The notes under the pieces: generated by a model
What the model was told of the DNA's origin: nothing
The model's database searches: none
Seen by the model: only the letters and a program-made list of their open reading frames with translations
Position numbers and translations under genes: made by a program
Shown: positions 26,898-35,614 of the stretch, in pieces
Layout of the letters: each line of letters opens with the position of its first letter
Position numbering within the stretch: position 1 is the first letter of the stretch
Assembly (NCBI GenBank): GCA_045576295.1
Contig: JAZNGF010000054.1
Span: forward strand, 7,573 to 71,572
Source: CAVALG01 sp045576295
GTDB lineage: Bacteria; Bacillota; Clostridia; Oscillospirales; Acutalibacteraceae
DNA length: 64,000 bases
Reading direction: 5' to 3'

Positions 26898-27012
26898 CAT
26901 TTGATTACACCGAAGCCTTATCGGTGGGTTTGATGCCGAAATATCGACATTAAAACGGGTATTCCTCTGTCCATTCTTTTTATAAAATGGGGTATGAATG
27001 TCTGCAAAATTA
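26898..27012 (+). ncRNA. structured 5' leader of rplS (candidate L19 autoregulatory leader)
   Basis: The 130-nt leader holds a hairpin CACCGA/TCGGTG (about 26910-26927), an inner hairpin CCATT/AATGG and an enclosing stem GACATT/AATGTC (26947-26952 with 26997-27002), then GGGAGG before the ATG. Leaders that bind L19 are described in Firmicutes, but I could not match this one to that family's consensus by eye. Confidence 0.45.
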
Positions 27013-27028
27013 AGGGAGGAAATTAAGA

Positions 27029-27370
27029 ATGGATGCAGTAAAAGCACTCACAGCCGGCATGCTCAAAGAAGATAAGCCGGAAATCGTGATCGGTAACACC
27101 GTTCGCGTTCACGTTAAAATTCGCGAAGGCGAAAGAGAAAGAATTCAGGTTTTTGAAGGCACAATCATCGCAAGAAACAACAGCGGTATTGCTGAAACCT
27201 TCACTGTTCGCCGTGTATCATACGGTGTAGGCGTAGAAAGAGTTTTCCCTGTTCATTCGCCGAATGTTGCTAAGGTTGAAACCGTAAGAAAGGGTCGTGT
27301 ACGCAGATCCAAGCTTTACTATCTCCGTGATAGAGTAGGTAAGGCTGCCAAGGTTAAAGAGTTAATCTAA
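27029..27370 (+). CDS. rplS: 50S ribosomal protein L19
   Basis: This 113-residue protein has the typical L19 features: VRVHVKIREGERERIQVFEG, GIAETFTVRRVSYGVGVERVF in adjoining stretches, and RRSKLYYLRDRVGKAAKV at the end. It lies at the 30S-50S interface. The ATG follows GGGAGG. It begins the conserved cluster rplS-lepB-rbgA-rnhB-yraN. A terminator follows directly, so later genes have reduced read-through or their own promoter. Confidence 0.98.
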   Translation: MDAVKALTAGMLKEDKPEIVIGNTVRVHVKIREGERERIQVFEGTIIARNNSGIAETFTVRRVSYGVGVERVFPVHSPNVAKVETVRKGRVRRSKLYYLRDRVGKAAKVKELI

Positions 27371-27380
27371 CACTAAAAGC

Positions 27381-27417
27381 GGCGAGGGCAGTAGTTTTCT
27401 GTCCTCGCCTTAATTTA
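27381..27417 (+). terminator. intrinsic terminator of rplS
   Basis: An 11-bp stem (27381-27391 with 27399-27409, one G-T pair) followed by TTAATTTATTATTTT. Confidence 0.8.
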
Positions 27418-27438
27418 TTATTTTGGCGGTGTTTTATT

Positions 27439-28068
27439 ATGTTTGGAAATAAAAAGGTAGTGTTTGAAAACAAGGCCGAAAACGAAAAAAGTGTTATAAA
27501 CACCATTTTCGATTGGTATGACATAATTGTTTCAGCAGTTGTAGTTATTGTGTTACTGTTCACCTTTTGCTTTGCAGTGGTTGGGGTTGACGGAAGCTCA
27601 ATGGAAACAACCCTTCACGGCGGTGCAAAAGATAATATGACCGACCATGCAGATCGCTTGGTGATTTCAAATTTCTTTTATAAGCCAAAACAGGGTGATA
27701 TAGTTGTAATTTCCCGCAACTACGGTAACGCCTTTGGCGAGGAAGCCAATATGAGCCAAGAACCCATTATTAAACGTGTTATTGCAACCGAAGGCCAAAC
27801 GGTTGATATTGATTATAAAAATAATAAAGTATATGTTGACGGCAAGGAATTAGAAGAACCTTATGTATGCTCACCAACGGTTGAACACGAGAACGGCGTT
27901 TCATTTCCTCTTACGGTTGAAAAGGGGCACGTTTTCGTTTTAGGTGATAACCGTGCCGTATCGCTCGACAGCCGTTCAAAGTCAATTGGGCAGGTTGATG
28001 TGCGCTATATTCTTGGCAAGGCGCTGTTTCGCATAATGCCGCTTGATGAATTCGGTGGAATATATTAA
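27439..28068 (+). CDS. lepB: signal peptidase I
   Basis: A 209-residue type I signal peptidase with one N-terminal membrane helix (about residues 33-55), the catalytic Ser in GVDGSSMETTL, the catalytic Lys in IIKRVIATEGQTV, and the C-terminal GDNRAVSLDSR box. It removes signal peptides outside the membrane, for example from the SLH protein and possibly others here. The ribosome site is weak (GGCGG), perhaps because of partial coupling to rplS. Confidence 0.94.
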   Translation: MFGNKKVVFENKAENEKSVINTIFDWYDIIVSAVVVIVLLFTFCFAVVGVDGSSMETTLHGGAKDNMTDHADRLVISNFFYKPKQGDIVVISRNYGNAFGEEANMSQEPIIKRVIATEGQTVDIDYKNNKVYVDGKELEEPYVCSPTVEHENGVSFPLTVEKGHVFVLGDNRAVSLDSRSKSIGQVDVRYILGKALFRIMPLDEFGGIY

Positions 28069-28125
28069 TTAAGTTTTAAAATCTAACAATTTACATAATT
28101 TTGCAAAAGGCAAAGGATCATTATA

Positions 28126-28992
28126 ATGAACGACAATCAAAATATTCAGTGGTTCCCCGGGCATATGAAAAAAACCGAGCGAAAGATCAAAGAAAGTCTT
28201 TCGCTGGTTGATGCCATTGCAGAGATAGTTGATGCGCGCGTGCCCGTTAGCAGCCGCAACCCTGAATTATCAAAAATAATCAGCGGCAAGCCAAGGCTTA
28301 TTCTTTTAAATAAGTGCGATATTGCCGATGCTAATGCTAACAGAGCCTGGATAGATTATTATAAATCTCAGGGCATTATCGCTCTGCCTGTTGATTGCAA
28401 AACAGGCAAAGGTGTAAATCTTTTCGTAAATGCGGCAAAGGAACTGCTTAAAGAAAAATTAGAATACTACCAAAGCAAGGGTATGGTTGGCAAAACCTTA
28501 AAAATAATGGTTGTTGGCATACCGAACGTTGGTAAATCATCGTTTATTAATCGTATGGCAAAGGCATCACGTGCCATTGTTCAAGATAGGCCCGGTGTTA
28601 CAAGGGGCAACCAATGGTATAAAATCGACAAACATTTGGAACTACTCGACACCCCCGGTGTTTTATGGCCCAAGTTTGACGATCAAACCGTGGGCGAGCA
28701 CTTGGCTTTCACAGGCGCCGTTAAAGACACGGTTATCGACATTGAAACCTTGGCGGTAACGCTGTGTTCTGTGCTTCGTGATAATTATGCTTCGCAGGTA
28801 ACTGAAAGATATAAGGTTGAAAATCCTGCCGATTATGAACCGTATGAGCTGCTTGAAAAAATCGCCGCAAAGCGCGGATTTATAATGCGCGGCGGTGTGG
28901 CCGATACCGAAAGGGCGGCTGTTATGCTGCTTGATGAATTCAGGGGCGGAAAGCTCGGTAAAATAACCCTTGAATTCCCTGAAAGGGGCTGA
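28126..28992 (+). CDS. rbgA: ribosome biogenesis GTPase
   Basis: A 288-residue circularly permuted GTPase. The N-terminal signature is IQWFPGHMKKTERKI. G4 (LLNKCDIAD) comes before G1 (GIPNVGKSSFINRM) and G3 (LLDTPGVLWPKF), the order that marks the YlqF/RbgA family. It helps late assembly of the 50S subunit. It sits in the classic rplS-lepB-rbgA-rnhB order. Confidence 0.96.
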   Translation: MNDNQNIQWFPGHMKKTERKIKESLSLVDAIAEIVDARVPVSSRNPELSKIISGKPRLILLNKCDIADANANRAWIDYYKSQGIIALPVDCKTGKGVNLFVNAAKELLKEKLEYYQSKGMVGKTLKIMVVGIPNVGKSSFINRMAKASRAIVQDRPGVTRGNQWYKIDKHLELLDTPGVLWPKFDDQTVGEHLAFTGAVKDTVIDIETLAVTLCSVLRDNYASQVTERYKVENPADYEPYELLEKIAAKRGFIMRGGVADTERAAVMLLDEFRGGKLGKITLEFPERG

Positions 28993-28996
28993 AGTT

Positions 28997-29608
28997 ATGC
29001 CTGATTACAGTTTTGAAAACGCCGCTATAGAGCGCGGCAGTTTATATATTTGCGGCGTTGATGAAGCAGGCAGGGGGCCGCTTGCAGGCCCTGTGTGTGC
29101 GGCGGCGGTTATACTGCCAAACGGAGCCAAAATCGAAGGTCTTAACGATTCAAAGGCTTTAAGCGAAAAAAAGAGGGAAGCGCTTTTTGATGTTATTACC
29201 GAAACGGCCACCGCTTATGGTATAGCCTTTGCTTCGGTTGAAGAAATTGAAGAACATAACATTTTGGGCGCAACATTTATGGCTATGAACAGGGCGATTG
29301 AGATGTTAACACCCGCGGCAGATTATGCACTTATCGATGGTAATAAAATCCCAACCGATATAAAGGTGCCGGCTGAAGCCGTTGTTAAGGGCGATAGCAA
29401 GTCGATGTCTATTGCGGCGGCGTCAATTTTAGCAAAGGTTACGCGTGACCGCTTAATGTATGAATATGCCGAAAAATACCCGCAGTACGGTTTCGAAAAT
29501 CACAAAGGCTATGGCACAAAAGCGCACTGCGAAGCAATTTTAAAATACGGCCCAACCGAAATTCACAGGCCGTTTTTCTTAAGGAAATTATATGAAAAGC
29601 AAAGCTAA
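28997..29608 (+). CDS. rnhB: ribonuclease HII
   Basis: A 203-residue enzyme with the active-site signature ICGVDEAGRGPLAGPV, LNDSKALSEKKRE and VVKGDSKSMSIAAASILAKV. It cleaves RNA in RNA-DNA hybrids and at single ribonucleotides in DNA. The start at 28997 is chosen because AAAGGGG lies eight bases upstream; an earlier in-frame ATG at 28970 lies inside rbgA without such spacing. It overlaps yraN by 17 bases. Confidence 0.96.
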   Translation: MPDYSFENAAIERGSLYICGVDEAGRGPLAGPVCAAAVILPNGAKIEGLNDSKALSEKKREALFDVITETATAYGIAFASVEEIEEHNILGATFMAMNRAIEMLTPAADYALIDGNKIPTDIKVPAEAVVKGDSKSMSIAAASILAKVTRDRLMYEYAEKYPQYGFENHKGYGTKAHCEAILKYGPTEIHRPFFLRKLYEKQS

Positions 29609-29963
29609 AGTTTCGGGCAATGCGGGTGAAAAATTCGTTGCAGAATTTTTGAAGAAAAAGGGTTTTATAATTTCAAAAACCAATTTTCACAGCCGCTTTG
29701 GCGAAATAGATATAATAGCCGAAAATAATGAATATTTATTATTTGTTGAGGTTAAAACAAGGTCGCAAAATTCACTGGCAGAGCCGAAAGAATTTGTTAA
29801 CACATTAAAACAAAGCAAAATTATTTCAACGGCAAACTATTATTTAATGTATAACCCAACAACGCTAAAAGTACGGTTCGATGTAGCCGAAGTTAAATTG
29901 CACGAAAACGGCGGACTTCAAAATGTAACTATTAACTACATAGAAAACGCTTTTGGGGTGTAA
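29592..29963 (+). CDS. yraN: YraN/UPF0102 family nuclease-fold protein
   Basis: A 123-residue protein with the restriction-endonuclease-like core FGEIDIIAENNEYLLFVEVKTR, which has the D-ExK metal site. YraN has a conserved place after rnhB, but its substrate is unsettled in the literature I know. AAGGAAATT precedes the ATG. It is translationally coupled to rnhB. Confidence 0.92.
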   Translation: MKSKAKVSGNAGEKFVAEFLKKKGFIISKTNFHSRFGEIDIIAENNEYLLFVEVKTRSQNSLAEPKEFVNTLKQSKIISTANYYLMYNPTTLKVRFDVAEVKLHENGGLQNVTINYIENAFGV

Positions 29964-29967
29964 CCGT

Positions 29968-30819
29968 ATGAACTTTTTCGATCTTCACGCAGATACATTA
30001 ACCCTGGCACAAAGATTACGCTGCGATTTTAACTCGGCCGATTTAGCGGTTTCGAACGAGGGCGCTAAAGGGCTTAATAAGTATTTTCAAAATCTTGCTG
30101 TTTTTACCGAGCAGGGAACAGAGGGCGCTTGGGAATACTTTGAATCGGTAGTTTCATACGCCGCAGGCATTTTGCCGAGCTTTAAGGGTGGGTACATTCT
30201 GTCGGCTGAAAATTTATCTTGTTTGGAGCAAAGGCTTGACCGAATCGAAAAACTTTGGTATTATGGTGTAAAAACAGCGAGTTTAACCTGGAATTATGCA
30301 AACGGCATTGCAGGCGGCGCGTTTTCTGTTGAGGTGCTAACCCCGTTTGGCGAAAGTGTTATAAAAGAGCTTAACCGCTATAAAATCGCTGTTGATCTAT
30401 CGCACCTTAACCAAAAAAGCTTTTATAACGTGATCGAAAAGGCCGATGTTTGCCTTGCTACACACACAGCACTGTGTGAGGTGAAATCACACCCGCGCAA
30501 TATTGATATTAATATGGCAAAGCTGATAGCTGGGAAGGGCGGATTAATCGGTATTTGCTTTTACCCCCAGTTTTTAGGCGAAGATGTTTTTGAGTGTATA
30601 CTTAAAAATATATATTTGCTTCTTGAAAGTGTTGGAGAAAGTTTCATAGCAATAGGCTCTGATTTTGATGGGGCTGAAATGCACAGCGGGCTTTCGCGTG
30701 TGGAACATATACATAATCTATGCGAATATTTAGTGCTTCGCGGTATACCGCGAAACACTACCGAAAATATATTTTTTAACAATGCCTATAAATTTTTTAA
30801 GGGCAACGGTCTTATTTGA
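29968..30819 (+). CDS. membrane dipeptidase-type metallopeptidase (M19)
   Basis: A 283-residue TIM-barrel enzyme with the M19 zinc-site pattern: FFDLHADT at the N-terminus, VDLSHLNQKSF, ATHTAL and GSDFDGAEMHS. Family members cleave dipeptides, including those with a C-terminal D-residue, and some act in peptidoglycan peptide recycling. No signal peptide is seen, so it is cytosolic. It begins four bases after yraN behind GGGGTG. It is somewhat shorter than the usual 310-400 residues. Confidence 0.85.
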   Translation: MNFFDLHADTLTLAQRLRCDFNSADLAVSNEGAKGLNKYFQNLAVFTEQGTEGAWEYFESVVSYAAGILPSFKGGYILSAENLSCLEQRLDRIEKLWYYGVKTASLTWNYANGIAGGAFSVEVLTPFGESVIKELNRYKIAVDLSHLNQKSFYNVIEKADVCLATHTALCEVKSHPRNIDINMAKLIAGKGGLIGICFYPQFLGEDVFECILKNIYLLLESVGESFIAIGSDFDGAEMHSGLSRVEHIHNLCEYLVLRGIPRNTTENIFFNNAYKFFKGNGLI

Positions 30820-30836
30820 AAGGAATGACAAGACTA

Positions 30837-32324
30837 ATGAACTACACAAGCACAAGAGACAAAAATGTAAGCGTGAGCGCTGAACAGGCTATCGCACAGG
30901 GCATCTCGCGTGATGGCGGACTTTTCGTACCCGAAAGCTTCCCAAAGTTTGAAAAAGCAGATTTTGATGCGCTTTGCAAAATGTCATACCCCGAAAGGGC
31001 GCGCTATGTTTTAAAATTCTTTTTGCCTAATTTCACCGATAGCGAACTTGAATACTGCGTTAACGGCGCTTATGTAGGCAGCTTCGATAATGATAACCCC
31101 GCACCGCTTAAAAAGGTTGATAACAATAAATATTTCCTTGAATTATGGCATGGCCCAACCTGCGCGTTTAAAGACCTTGCATTACAGTTGTTGCCATATC
31201 TTTTAACCACCTCGGTTAAGAAAACAGGCCAAGATAAAGAAACCGTTATTTTGGTTGCAACCTCGGGCGACACAGGTAAGGCGGCGCTTGAAGGCTTTGC
31301 AGATGTTGAGGGCACTAAAATTATTGTGTTCTACCCAAGCGAAGGCGTTAGCGCAATGCAGAAGCTTCAAATGAACACCCAAAAGGGTGAAAACGTTTTT
31401 GTTAGCGCGATTAAGGGCAATTTTGACGACGCTCAAACAGGCGTTAAAAAGATATTCACCGATAATGAAGTTGCTGAAAAGTTAGCAGAAAAAGGCTTTG
31501 TGTTCTCAAGTGCTAACTCAATCAACTGGGGAAGACTTGTTCCGCAGATTGTATACTATGTTTCGGCATATTGCGACCTTTTAAACGAAGGCGCCGATTT
31601 ATCGGGCGGCTTTAATGCAGTTGTTCCAACAGGTAACTTCGGCAACATTTTGGCTGCTTACTATGCTAAAAAAGCGGGTGTTCCGGTTTCAAGGCTTGTT
31701 TGTGCATCAAATAAAAACAACGTGCTTACCGATTTTATTAACACCGGTGTTTACGACCGCAATCGCGACTTCTACACAACTATGTCGCCTTCGATGGACA
31801 TTCTTATTTCAAGCAACCTTGAAAGAATGCTTTATGAGTTATATGAAAACGATGCTGCAGCTGTTGCAAAGCTTCAGGGTGATTTAGCGTTGGACGGTAA
31901 ATTCACAGTGCCGAGCGAAATTTTAGAAAAATTAAATGCTAACTATTCGGCAGGCTACTGCGGCGAAGAAGATACCTTTGCAACCATTAAAGAATATTTT
32001 GAAAACAAAAACTATTTAATGGACACCCACACAGCGGTTGCCGCAAAGGTTTGCGATGATTACATTGCAAAAAGCGGTGATAACAAGCCAGTAATAGTTG
32101 TTTCAACCGCAAGCCCTTATAAGTTCTCGGGCAGTGTTTTAAAGGCGCTTGGAAAAGGCGCAGAACTTCAAAACGAGTTCGATATGGTTCGCGAACTCAA
32201 CAGCACCACAGGCGCAAAGATCCCTGATTCAATCTGCGCGCTTGAAAACAGTGATGTTCGCTTTACCGCCGTTTGCGATAAGCAGGATATGCTTCAAACA
32301 GTATACGATTATCTGTTTAAATAA
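30837..32324 (+). CDS. thrC: threonine synthase
   Basis: A 495-residue PLP enzyme with N-terminal YTSTRDKNVSVSAEQAI, the PLP lysine in HGPTCAFKDLALQLLP, and VATSGDTGKAALEGF for phosphate binding. It converts O-phosphohomoserine to threonine. Start 30837 matches the usual N-terminus; the GAAAGGA site is about 12 bases away, so an in-frame ATG at 30825 is not excluded. It ends the run that started with rplS. Confidence 0.95.
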   Translation: MNYTSTRDKNVSVSAEQAIAQGISRDGGLFVPESFPKFEKADFDALCKMSYPERARYVLKFFLPNFTDSELEYCVNGAYVGSFDNDNPAPLKKVDNNKYFLELWHGPTCAFKDLALQLLPYLLTTSVKKTGQDKETVILVATSGDTGKAALEGFADVEGTKIIVFYPSEGVSAMQKLQMNTQKGENVFVSAIKGNFDDAQTGVKKIFTDNEVAEKLAEKGFVFSSANSINWGRLVPQIVYYVSAYCDLLNEGADLSGGFNAVVPTGNFGNILAAYYAKKAGVPVSRLVCASNKNNVLTDFINTGVYDRNRDFYTTMSPSMDILISSNLERMLYELYENDAAAVAKLQGDLALDGKFTVPSEILEKLNANYSAGYCGEEDTFATIKEYFENKNYLMDTHTAVAAKVCDDYIAKSGDNKPVIVVSTASPYKFSGSVLKALGKGAELQNEFDMVRELNSTTGAKIPDSICALENSDVRFTAVCDKQDMLQTVYDYLFK

Positions 32325-32330
32325 AAAATC

Positions 32331-32360
32331 AAGCACCCGAGCTTTAAGTTACGGGTGCTT
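32331..32360. terminator. terminator hairpin between thrC and the converging DUF1540 gene
   Basis: The 9-bp stem AAGCACCCG/CGGGTGCTT (32331-32339, 32352-32360) has GATTTTTT on the minus-strand side, so it mainly serves the DUF1540 gene. Confidence 0.7.
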
Positions 32361-32378
32361 GTTGCCGAAATATGGGTG

Positions 32379-32549
32379 TTATTTCGCTTCAAATGTTGAG
32401 CATTCTGTGCCCTTAGGGGTGTCGCAGCTGCCGGGGCCAACAACAATGTGGCCTGCGTGGCAACAGTTGTTTGTTGAATGATACTTGCAGTTGCTAACCT
32501 TGCACATAATGCCCTGAATTTCTTTAGAATGCATACAATTTTCGTTCAT
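32379..32549 (-). CDS. DUF1540-type small cysteine-rich protein
   Basis: A 56-residue protein on the minus strand: start MNENCMHSKEIQGIMCKVSN, then CKYH, a CCHAGHIVV turn, CDTPKGTEC and STFEAK. The CxVxNCxYH...C pattern is that of DUF1540, probably a small metal-binding domain of unknown function common in spore-formers. AAGGGGAAACA precedes the ATG. It stands alone between thrC and the phosphoesterase gene. Confidence 0.85.
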   Translation of the reverse strand: MNENCMHSKEIQGIMCKVSNCKYHSTNNCCHAGHIVVGPGSCDTPKGTECSTFEAK

Positions 32550-32675
32550 GATTTGTTTCCCCTTTTTGAAAATTCGGCAGTAATAACGCTACCTGTATTA
32601 TTATTAACGTTTTTTATAAAAATATTATAAAAACAAAAAATACATTGGCCACGAAAGCAGAAACGGAGAGAGAAA

Positions 32676-33365
32676 ATGGCTATTTTTACAATTTCAGATT
32701 TGCATTTATCTCTTAACACCGATAAGCCAATGGATGTTTTTAAGGGTTGGCAAGGGTATGTTGAAAAGCTTAGGCAAAACTGGAGCGAATTAGTAACAGA
32801 AGATGACACAGTTGTAATACCCGGCGATATTTCTTGGGAACTTAAACTTGAAAACACCGTGCGCGATTTCGAGTTTATAAACTCGCTTCCGGGGAAAAAA
32901 CTTATTATAAAAGGTAATCACGATTTGTGGTGGTCAACCAAGCGAAAGGTGAACGATTTTTTTGAAGCTAACGGCTTTGATAGTATATCAATTATTTTTA
33001 ACGATGCTATAGTTGCCGAAGGCAGAGCTGTTTGCGGTTCAAGGGGCTGGTTTTATGACAGCACCGAGCAAGACACAAAGGTTGTTCTTCGAGAAGCAGG
33101 CAGGCTTGAAACTTCAATTCTTGCGGCAGAAAAAACAGGGTTTAAGCCGCTTTTATTTATGCATTACCCGCCCGTGTATGGCGGCCAGGTTTGTGAAGAA
33201 CTGTTCAGTGTTATAAAAAAACACGGTATCAAAACGGTTTATCACGGCCATATTCACGGTTCAGGCAAATATAACGCCTGCGACGAATATGAGGGCGTAA
33301 AGTTTAAACTTGTGTCGTGTGACTGTATAAATTTTACTCCAATGCTTATAAAAAGTGAAAATTAG
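32676..33365 (+). CDS. calcineurin-like metallophosphoesterase
   Basis: A 229-residue protein with the full metallophosphoesterase motif set: ISDLHLS, IPGDISW, IKGNHDLWW, FMHYPPVYG and YHGHIHG. Two metal ions are expected. The substrate is unknown. The ATG is preceded by GGAGAGAG. Its own transcript is likely, since it faces away from the DUF1540 gene. Confidence 0.9.
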   Translation: MAIFTISDLHLSLNTDKPMDVFKGWQGYVEKLRQNWSELVTEDDTVVIPGDISWELKLENTVRDFEFINSLPGKKLIIKGNHDLWWSTKRKVNDFFEANGFDSISIIFNDAIVAEGRAVCGSRGWFYDSTEQDTKVVLREAGRLETSILAAEKTGFKPLLFMHYPPVYGGQVCEELFSVIKKHGIKTVYHGHIHGSGKYNACDEYEGVKFKLVSCDCINFTPMLIKSEN

Positions 33366-33468
33366 AGGAAATTTTTAAGATTTTTTCAAGAAATTTTGCT
33401 TTTTGGTATAGAAATATGAAAATATATGTGCTATATTAGTATGGATACTTTAATGGAGGTTATCAAAA

Positions 33469-34893
33469 ATGATATTAAAAGGTTCAAAGAAGGTTGAAAC
33501 CAATCGCTACGAGCTTCACATTGCCGTTAGCGCAGAAGATTTCGAAAAGGCTATTGAAGCGGCATACCGCGAAAATGTTGGCAAGATCAACATTCAGGGC
33601 TTCAGAAAGGGTAAAGCCCCCAGAAAAATTATTGAAAAATTCTACGGTGAAGAGGTATTCTTTGAAGATGCCCTTAATATAATCTACCCCGATGCTGTTG
33701 GCGTAGCTATTGATGAATCGGGCCTTGAATTTGTTGACGATAAGATCGACTTTGATCTCGTTTCTATGACAAAGGCTGATGGCGTTGAATTCAAGGTTGT
33801 TATCACCGTTAAACCCGAAGTTGAAATCGAAGGCTATAAGGGCTTAAAGGCAGAGCGCGTTATCCCTGTTGTAACCGACGAAGAGGTTGATGCTGAAATT
33901 AACCGCATGGCTGACAGAAACGCTCGCGTTATCAGCGTTGAGGACAGAGCAGCCCAGAACGATGATATTGTTGATATCGACTTTGAAGGCTCGGTTGACG
34001 GCGTTAAGTTCGACGGCGGCACTGCAGATCACTACAACTTAACATTAGGTTCGGGCGCATTTATCCCCGGCTTTGAAGAGCAGATTGTTGGCCACAACGC
34101 AGGCGACGAGTTTGATGTTAATGTTACCTTCCCTGAAGATTATCAGGCTGAAGAACTTAAGGGCAAGGCATCGGTATTTAAGGTTAAACTTAACGAAATT
34201 AAGGTTCGCGAACTTCCTGAAATTGATGATGAATTCGCAAAAGACGTTAGCGAGTTCGACACAATCGACGAATTAAAGGCTGACATTAAAGCAAAGGCTT
34301 TAGAGCGCAAAACAACCTCTGCAGATGTTGACGTTGAAGATCAGCTTGTTAAGCAGTTAGCAGACATTGTTAAGGCTGAAATTCCTCAGGCTATGATCGA
34401 CAAGAAGGCTGAACAGAGCGTTCAAGACTTTGGTTACAGGCTTTCAATGCAGGGTATGAACCTCGAAACATATATGAAATATACAGGCGGCACTGTTGAA
34501 GATCTTAAAAAGAACTTCCTTCCGCAGGCCGAAACACAGGTTAAGATTCGCTTAGCTCTTGAAAAGATCGTTGCTTTAGAGGGCATTGAAGTTGCTGATG
34601 CTGATGTTGATGCTGAGTATGAAAAGCTCGCAGCACAATATTCAATGAAGGCAGAAGATGTTAAGGGTTACATCCCCGCATCTGAAATCAAGAAGGATCT
34701 TGCAGTTAGCAAGGCACTTGAGCTTGTTAAAGAAAACGCTGATGTAGCTGATGTTGAGAAAAAGACAGAAGCTACAGAAGAAAAGCCAGCAAAGAAACCG
34801 GCTGCAAAAAAGGCAACAGCCGCCAAGAAGCCGGCTGCAAAGAAAACAACAAAAAAGGCAACTGAAGAAGAAAAGGAAACCGTTTCTGAATAA
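33469..34893 (+). CDS. tig: trigger factor with Lys/Ala/Pro-rich C-terminal tail
   Basis: A 474-residue chaperone. The ribosome-docking signature GFRKGKAPRKIIEKFYG is near residue 45, the FKBP-type prolyl isomerase domain (DIVDIDFEGSVDGVKFDGG) spans about 165-250, and a helical C-terminal arm domain follows. After about residue 430 comes a tail of 40 residues built of AKKP/AAKK/TTKK units between acidic patches, like histone H1 tails. Trigger factor binds L23 at the ribosome exit. The tail is absent from the E. coli and Bacillus proteins. It is followed by clpP and clpX, the classic tig-clpP-clpX order. Confidence 0.95.
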   Translation: MILKGSKKVETNRYELHIAVSAEDFEKAIEAAYRENVGKINIQGFRKGKAPRKIIEKFYGEEVFFEDALNIIYPDAVGVAIDESGLEFVDDKIDFDLVSMTKADGVEFKVVITVKPEVEIEGYKGLKAERVIPVVTDEEVDAEINRMADRNARVISVEDRAAQNDDIVDIDFEGSVDGVKFDGGTADHYNLTLGSGAFIPGFEEQIVGHNAGDEFDVNVTFPEDYQAEELKGKASVFKVKLNEIKVRELPEIDDEFAKDVSEFDTIDELKADIKAKALERKTTSADVDVEDQLVKQLADIVKAEIPQAMIDKKAEQSVQDFGYRLSMQGMNLETYMKYTGGTVEDLKKNFLPQAETQVKIRLALEKIVALEGIEVADADVDAEYEKLAAQYSMKAEDVKGYIPASEIKKDLAVSKALELVKENADVADVEKKTEATEEKPAKKPAAKKATAAKKPAAKKTTKKATEEEKETVSE

Positions 34894-34937
34894 TTGTTTA
34901 GAATTCTTTTTAAGTGCCGATAATATCTTTAAATTAA

Positions 34938-34965
34938 GCGGCGGGTGGATGTTCCTATCCGCCGC
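34938..34965 (+). terminator. GC-rich hairpin between tig and clpP
   Basis: Stem GCGGCGG/CCGCCGC (34938-34944, 34959-34965) followed by ATTAAAATAG. The weak U-run suggests partial termination, allowing some read-through to clpP. Confidence 0.5.
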
Positions 34966-35011
34966 ATTAAAATAGTAATTTGAGTTAATATTTATAAACG
35001 GAGGTATTACA

Positions 35012-35602
35012 ATGGATATGAGTTTTGTGCCCTACGTGGTTGAACAAACAAGCAAGGGTGAGCGTTCATACGACATATTTTCAAGACTTCTTAACGATAG
35101 AATAGTTATGTTGTCTGACAAGGTTGACAATGCATCGGCAAGCGTTATTATCGCCCAGCTTTTATACCTTGAAGGAAAAGACCCTGAAAAGGATATTAAC
35201 TTTTATATTAACAGCCCCGGCGGTTCTGTAAGCGCCGGTATGGCAATTTATGACACCATGCAGTATATTAAATGCGATGTTAGAACCATTTGCGTTGGTA
35301 TGGCTGCAAGTATGGGTGCGTTTTTGCTCGCGGCAGGAACCAAGGGCAAAAGATATGCTCTCCCTAACAGTGAAATTATGATTCACCAGCCTTTAGGCTC
35401 TGCCGAAGGCCAGGCAACCGATATTTTAATTCACGCAAACCATATAAAAAGAATTAGAGAAAACATTAACAACATCTTGGCTGATGCAACAGGTAAACCG
35501 CTTGAAGAAATCGAGCGCGACACCGAGCGCGACAACTTTATGTCGGCAAATGAAGCATTAGAGTATGGCCTTGTTGATAAGGTTATCACTAACAGGGAAT
35601 AA
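35012..35602 (+). CDS. clpP: ATP-dependent Clp protease proteolytic subunit
   Basis: A 196-residue serine protease with catalytic Ser in GMAASMGAFLLAAG, His in IMIHQPLGSAEGQA, and Asp in ERDTERDNFMSA. It forms the tetradecameric chamber used by ClpX, whose gene follows after 12 bp. The ATG follows GGAGG. It starts MDMSFVPYVVEQT as usual for Firmicutes. Confidence 0.98.
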   Translation: MDMSFVPYVVEQTSKGERSYDIFSRLLNDRIVMLSDKVDNASASVIIAQLLYLEGKDPEKDINFYINSPGGSVSAGMAIYDTMQYIKCDVRTICVGMAASMGAFLLAAGTKGKRYALPNSEIMIHQPLGSAEGQATDILIHANHIKRIRENINNILADATGKPLEEIERDTERDNFMSANEALEYGLVDKVITNRE

Positions 35603-35614
35603 GGGTTGATATAA

